A stretch of DNA of 64,000 nt from Avipropionibacterium sp050157065 (GTDB lineage: Bacteria; Actinomycetota; Actinomycetes; Propionibacteriales; Propionibacteriaceae). Positions 60,463-64,000 of the stretch are shown in pieces. Where the stretch lies: assembly GCA_050157065.1 (NCBI GenBank), contig CP189573.1, one strand, 5' to 3'. The notes under the pieces were generated by a model. The model saw only the letters and a program-made list of their open reading frames with translations. It searched no databases and was not told where the DNA came from. The first letter of the stretch is position 1, and every line of letters begins with the position of its first letter. Made by a program: the position numbers and the translations under genes.

Positions 60463-62109
60463 ATGGGGATCGAACGCAGTGGCATCAGCCGTCGCGCAGT
60501 ACTCGGCGGCATGGCCGGACTGGCCGGAGCGGCCGGCCTCGCCGCCTGCGGACCGGACGGCGGATCGGGCGGCTCGGGCGGGTCCGGCGGCTCGGGTGGA
60601 TCCGGCGACTTCACGCCGCCGACCTATGTGCCGTACGAGGGGGTCAGCCCTGACCTGCCGGCCACCGAGGACGGCGTCTCGGCCGCCTTCTTCAACTACC
60701 CCGACCCGCCCCAGGCGCGGGAGGGCTTCCCGCTCCCGCAGATCGAGCCGTTCCAGGTGCTGGTGCAGGCGCAGCCGCCGCGGGAGGCGGAGGCGACCAA
60801 CAAGGCGTACCAGAACATCTTCACCAAGGGCGGTGCCACCTTCGAGACCATCTACGGCACGTCGGCGCAGTACAAGGAGAAGTTCCAGGTCACGATGGCG
60901 AGCAACGACTTGCCCGACCTGACCCAGATCATCACCGTGCCGCAGTTGCCGAAACTGCTGGAGATGCACTTCACCGACCTGACCGACATCCTCGGCGGTG
61001 ACGGCGTCACCGAGTACCCGGCGCTGGCCAACATCCCGCCGCCGACCTGGAACATCCCGGTGGTGGACGGCCGGCTCTGGGGCATCGCGCAGCCGCGGCC
61101 GCCGGCCGGTCGGGTGCTGAGCACCCGCGGTGACATCCTGGCCGAGAAGGGCATCGACGCCTCGCCCGACCTCAACTCCGGTGAGGACTTCGTCGCCCTG
61201 CTGGCCGAGCTCACCGACAAGGGCGCCAACCGGTTCGCCCTGGGGTCGGACCCGATGGGCTGGCTGCTGCCGGCCCTGCACGAGATGATGGGCGGCCCGA
61301 ACAGCTGGCGCAAGGAGCCCGACGGCACCTTCGTCAGCGAGACCACCTCCCCGGAGATGGTCGAGGCGCTGAACGAGGCCGGCAAGATCGTCAAGGCTGG
61401 CTACCTGCATCCCCAGTCGTTCTCCGACCCCGGCTCGAACGCGACCTGGTGGGAGGCCGGTACGACCGCGCTCTACCTGCAGGCGTTCACCGGTTGGGGT
61501 GGCTTCGCCCGGCAGCACCCGGACTGGCAGGTCGGCGCCGCCGCCCTGCCGAAGTGGTCCGGCGGCGGCAAGGCCGCGGTGCACAAGAGCGTCGCCGGCT
61601 ACGCCGCCTTCGTCGCGATCAAGAAGCAGGAGAGCGAGGAGCGACTCCGCGAACTGCTCCGCTTCATCGACTTCATCGCCTCACCGTTCGGCACCCAGGA
61701 GTACCTGGACTGGCAGTTCGGGGTCGAGGGCTACTCGTACGAGATGGAGGGCGGCAACCCGAAGGCGGTCAAGGACGGCGGCAAGCTGACCGTGCAGGGT
61801 GTCGGCTACGCCGGCGGCCAGTTCGGCGCGAACCTGTTCGCACCCGGCCAGGAGGAGCTGGTGAAGGCCCAGCACGCCTACCTGTCGGAGGTCATCCCGG
61901 CCGGCATGGCCAACGACGCCGAGGGCCTGTACTCCGAGACCGCGGTGACCGACGGCGCCACGTACGCCACCAAGATCAAGGACACCCAGCGGGCGGTGAT
62001 CCTCGGTGAGGAGCCGATGTCGGCCTGGGAGGCGCTGGCGGCCGAGTGGCAGGAAGAGGTCGGCACCAAGGTCGCCGAGGAGTACGCGGAGGCCGACGCC
62101 AACCGCTGA
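60463..62109 (+). CDS. Tat-exported solute-binding lipoprotein 2
   Basis: The 548-residue protein is a paralogue of the one at 57069, with the same Tat signal (SRRAVLGG at 9-16), lipobox (GLAAC, C29), Gly/Ser linker and solute-binding domain: KFQVTMASNDLPDLTQI, DLTDILGGDGVTEYPALANI, DGRLWGIAQPRPPAGRVL. It is closer to protein 3 than to protein 1 in these segments. GGAAG lies eight bases before ATG 60463. A LacI-type operator overlaps its promoter. As in the other two, transporter membrane genes are missing from the window. Confidence 0.88.
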   Translation: MGIERSGISRRAVLGGMAGLAGAAGLAACGPDGGSGGSGGSGGSGGSGDFTPPTYVPYEGVSPDLPATEDGVSAAFFNYPDPPQAREGFPLPQIEPFQVLVQAQPPREAEATNKAYQNIFTKGGATFETIYGTSAQYKEKFQVTMASNDLPDLTQIITVPQLPKLLEMHFTDLTDILGGDGVTEYPALANIPPPTWNIPVVDGRLWGIAQPRPPAGRVLSTRGDILAEKGIDASPDLNSGEDFVALLAELTDKGANRFALGSDPMGWLLPALHEMMGGPNSWRKEPDGTFVSETTSPEMVEALNEAGKIVKAGYLHPQSFSDPGSNATWWEAGTTALYLQAFTGWGGFARQHPDWQVGAAALPKWSGGGKAAVHKSVAGYAAFVAIKKQESEERLRELLRFIDFIASPFGTQEYLDWQFGVEGYSYEMEGGNPKAVKDGGKLTVQGVGYAGGQFGANLFAPGQEELVKAQHAYLSEVIPAGMANDAEGLYSETAVTDGATYATKIKDTQRAVILGEEPMSAWEALAAEWQEEVGTKVAEEYAEADANR

Positions 62110-62151
62110 GACGCGCCGTACGCACGCCACGTCGTCGGTTCACACGAGTTG

Positions 62152-62171
62152 TGCAACCGTTGGCGTACTCT
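62152..62171 (+). promoter_or_regulatory. LacI-type operator and -10 before solute-binding gene 3
   Basis: TGCAACCGTTGGCG (62152-62165) shares its first ten bases with the operator of gene 2 and fits eight of ten fixed positions of the LacI consensus. TACTCT (62166-62171) follows directly as the -10. Confidence 0.6.
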
Positions 62172-62252
62172 CCTCCTGCCGGATCCCCCGGCTCATCAGG
62201 TGAGACGCCACGGAGGCCGCGTTCGACCTCCGCGTCACGAAGGAGTGTGGAC

Positions 62253-63890
62253 ATGGCTGGTGGAGTGCATTCATCGATCTCGCGTCGGACGTTGCTCGGC
62301 GGAACCCTCGGCGCCCTCGGGGTGGCCGGGCTGGCCGCCTGTACGACCGGTGGCGGTGAGGGTGAGCCGGGAGGCGGCAGCAACGAGGGCGGCAAGCTGG
62401 AGCCGCCCACGTTCACCGCGTTCAGTGACGTGGAGCCGGACAAGCCGGGCAACGCCGAGGGCGTCCCGCCGGTCTTCTACAACTACCCGGCCGAGCCGGT
62501 CAACCGGGAGGGGTTCCCGCTGCCCGGGGGCGAGCCGTGGACGGCGCTGATGCAGGCGCTGCCCCCGAAGGTGCCGGCGGAGGAGAACAAGAGCTACCAG
62601 GAGTACGAGAAGGCCGTCGGCTCGAAGTTCCAGGTCATCTACGGCACCTCGGCGCAGTACACCGAGAAGTTCCAGGTCACGATGGCGAGCAACGACATCC
62701 CCGACTTCGTGCAGATCGTCACGGTGGCCCAGCTGCCGAAGTTGTTGGAGTCCACCTTCACCGACCTGACCGACATCCTCGGCGGTGACGGGGTGTCGAA
62801 GTATCCGGGACTGGCCAACATCCCCACCGCGACGTGGAAGATCCCGGAGCTGAACGGGCGGCTGTGGGGCATCCCGCAGCCGCGGCCGCCGGCCGGCCGG
62901 GTGTTGACCACGCGCGGTGACGTGATGGCCGAGCGCGGCATCGACGACCCGTACGTGAAGCTGCGCGACGGTGCCGACTTCGTCGACCTGCTGAAGCAGC
63001 TCACGAACAAGGACAAGGGCGAGTTCTCGATGGGTGCCGACCCGACGTCCTGGCTGCTCACGGGCGTGTACTCCATGATGGGTGGCCCCAACAACTGGGC
63101 GGTCGAGGACGGCAAGTTCGTCAGCCAGCTCACCACCGAGCAGTACACGAAGGCGTTGGTCGAGGCGGGGAAGATCGTGCAGGCGGGTTACCTGCACCCG
63201 AACTCGTTCTCCGATCCGGGGTCGAACTCGGCCTGGTACCGCGCCGGGACGACCGCGCTCTACTTCCAGAGCTTCGTCGGGTGGGGCGGCAACGCTCGCA
63301 GCAACCCCGAGTGGAACGTCGGCAACATCGAACTGCCGAAGTGGGACGGCGGCGGCCTCACCCCGATCCACAAGAGCGTGGCCGGCTACGGCGCGTACAT
63401 CGCCATCAAGAAGTCCGATGACGCCAGGCTGGAGCAGCTGTTGCGGGTGGCCGACTACGAGGCGTCGCCGTTCGGCACCCAGCAGTACCTCGACGTCAAC
63501 TACGGGGTCAAGGGCTTCAGCTACAACCTGGAGGGCCCCAACCCGAAGTCGGTGCCCAGCGACACCAGCCCGGGCATCGTGCCGATGACCTACACCGGTG
63601 GCAACTCCGGCGCCATCCTGTTCGGCCAGGGGCAGACCGAGAGCGTCGACGCCCAGTACGACTTCTTGTCCCGCGCGATCCCCGACGGTGTCGAGGACGC
63701 CTCGCAGGGCCTGTACTCCGAGACCCAGGTCACCAAGGGCGCCACCTTCGCCAAGCAGCAGAAGGACGTCATCCGCGAGGTCCTGCTGGGGTCGAAGCCG
63801 ATCACGGCGTGGGAGGAGTACGTCGCCGACTGGCGCAAGAAGGTCGGCGACCAGATCGCCGGGGAGTACGAGGAGGCGGCCGCTCGCTGA
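62253..63890 (+). CDS. Tat-exported solute-binding lipoprotein 3
   Basis: The 545-residue protein is the third paralogue: Tat motif SRRTLLGG at 10-17, lipobox GLAAC with C30, and a solute-binding domain with KFQVTMASNDIPDFVQI, DLTDILGGDGVSKYPGLANI, NGRLWGIPQPRPPAGRVLTT, TTALYFQSFVGWGG. Conserved aromatic residues (Trp in SWLL, FVGWGG, NGRLWG) suggest a sugar ligand. AAGGAG lies seven bases before ATG 62253; an in-frame GTG lies six bases upstream. A further LacI-type promoter follows at 63941, so the locus continues beyond the window, possibly with the permease genes. Confidence 0.88.
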   Translation: MAGGVHSSISRRTLLGGTLGALGVAGLAACTTGGGEGEPGGGSNEGGKLEPPTFTAFSDVEPDKPGNAEGVPPVFYNYPAEPVNREGFPLPGGEPWTALMQALPPKVPAEENKSYQEYEKAVGSKFQVIYGTSAQYTEKFQVTMASNDIPDFVQIVTVAQLPKLLESTFTDLTDILGGDGVSKYPGLANIPTATWKIPELNGRLWGIPQPRPPAGRVLTTRGDVMAERGIDDPYVKLRDGADFVDLLKQLTNKDKGEFSMGADPTSWLLTGVYSMMGGPNNWAVEDGKFVSQLTTEQYTKALVEAGKIVQAGYLHPNSFSDPGSNSAWYRAGTTALYFQSFVGWGGNARSNPEWNVGNIELPKWDGGGLTPIHKSVAGYGAYIAIKKSDDARLEQLLRVADYEASPFGTQQYLDVNYGVKGFSYNLEGPNPKSVPSDTSPGIVPMTYTGGNSGAILFGQGQTESVDAQYDFLSRAIPDGVEDASQGLYSETQVTKGATFAKQQKDVIREVLLGSKPITAWEEYVADWRKKVGDQIAGEYEEAAAR

Positions 63891-63940
63891 GCGCCGGCCG
63901 TACGAACCGCTGGGCAGACCGACGGACGGCCCGAGGGCAT

Positions 63941-63969
63941 TTGTGCACACGTTCACAAGCTTCTAGAGT
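63941..63969 (+). promoter_or_regulatory. Promoter with LacI-type operator at the window end
   Basis: TTGTGC (63941-63946) and TAGAGT (63964-63969) are 17 bases apart. TGCACACGTTCACA (63944-63957), which fits eight of ten fixed positions of the LacI operator, lies between them. The gene it serves lies beyond the window. Confidence 0.65.
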
Positions 63970-64000
63970 TGTGGACAGCCGCCCCGGGCCGTCCCTCGGT

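Overview
This window is high-GC chromosomal DNA of an actinomycete. Lsr2, ClpC, DisA, the 33-residue ribosomal protein bS22 and many leaderless genes point to Actinomycetota. The general character fits a member of the Propionibacteriales (Microlunatus-like), but that finer placement is inference. Gene order follows two blocks known from Mycobacterium tuberculosis: ftsH-folE-folP-folB-folK-DUF3180 ... lsr2-clpC1 ... mutY ... disA-radA (Rv3610c to Rv3585), and the Rv0498-Rv0502 block (sugar isomerase, proC, HTH protein, bS22, galE2, acyltransferase).

Layout. 1-3280: end of ftsH and a tightly overlapping folate operon plus a DUF3180 membrane protein. 3438-7639: coiled-coil membrane protein, lsr2 with a clear promoter, and clpC with a ClgR-like operator and a strong terminator. 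7658-16140: accessory genes (aldo/keto reductase, glyoxalase-like proteins, alpha/beta hydrolase, GAF-ANTAR regulator, LCP cell-wall ligase) with several decay scars: an internally deleted dihydrofolate-reductase-like gene, and an oligopeptide ABC ATPase start joined to a headless DUF4838 gene. 16153-17791: TerC-type transporter behind a yybP-ykoY manganese riboswitch. 17913-34638: an exopolysaccharide locus. It holds a Pgl-type set for UDP-di-N-acetylbacillosamine and its transfer to lipid (dehydratase, aminotransferase, acetyltransferase, phosphoglycosyl transferase), two glycosyltransferases, a flippase, a polymerase, a Wzz/tyrosine kinase with its phosphatase, a pyruvyl transferase, a nucleotide-sugar dehydrogenase, an epimerase and a CapK-like protein. 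34798-41839: EamA transporter, small proteins, mutY, AlkD-like, disA, radA. 41951-47257: beta-helix lipoprotein, hisC, glyoxalase-like protein, Cys-rich protein, AbiEi/DUF559-like protein. 47535-56801: proline metabolism (putA-type dehydrogenase, proC), asd, acuC and the bS22 block. 57069-64000: three paralogous Tat-exported solute-binding lipoproteins around a LacI regulator, with LacI-type operators in front of two of them and in a promoter at the window end.

Four patterns stand out. (1) Several genes are preceded by short tandem repeats (17 or 23 bp, all 3n-1 long) that carry the start region. They form chains of 4-8-codon minicistrons whose stop codon overlaps or nearly touches the next start (DUF3180, LacI, hisC; single-copy versions before EamA and the alpha/beta hydrolase). 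(2) A 54-55 bp perfect-arm palindrome occurs four times between 46 and 59 kb. (3) A 10-bp palindrome recurs four times at a 25-26 bp period between DUF3180 and the next gene. (4) About eleven genes start 6-7 nt after a TAnnnT hexamer, i.e. look leaderless.
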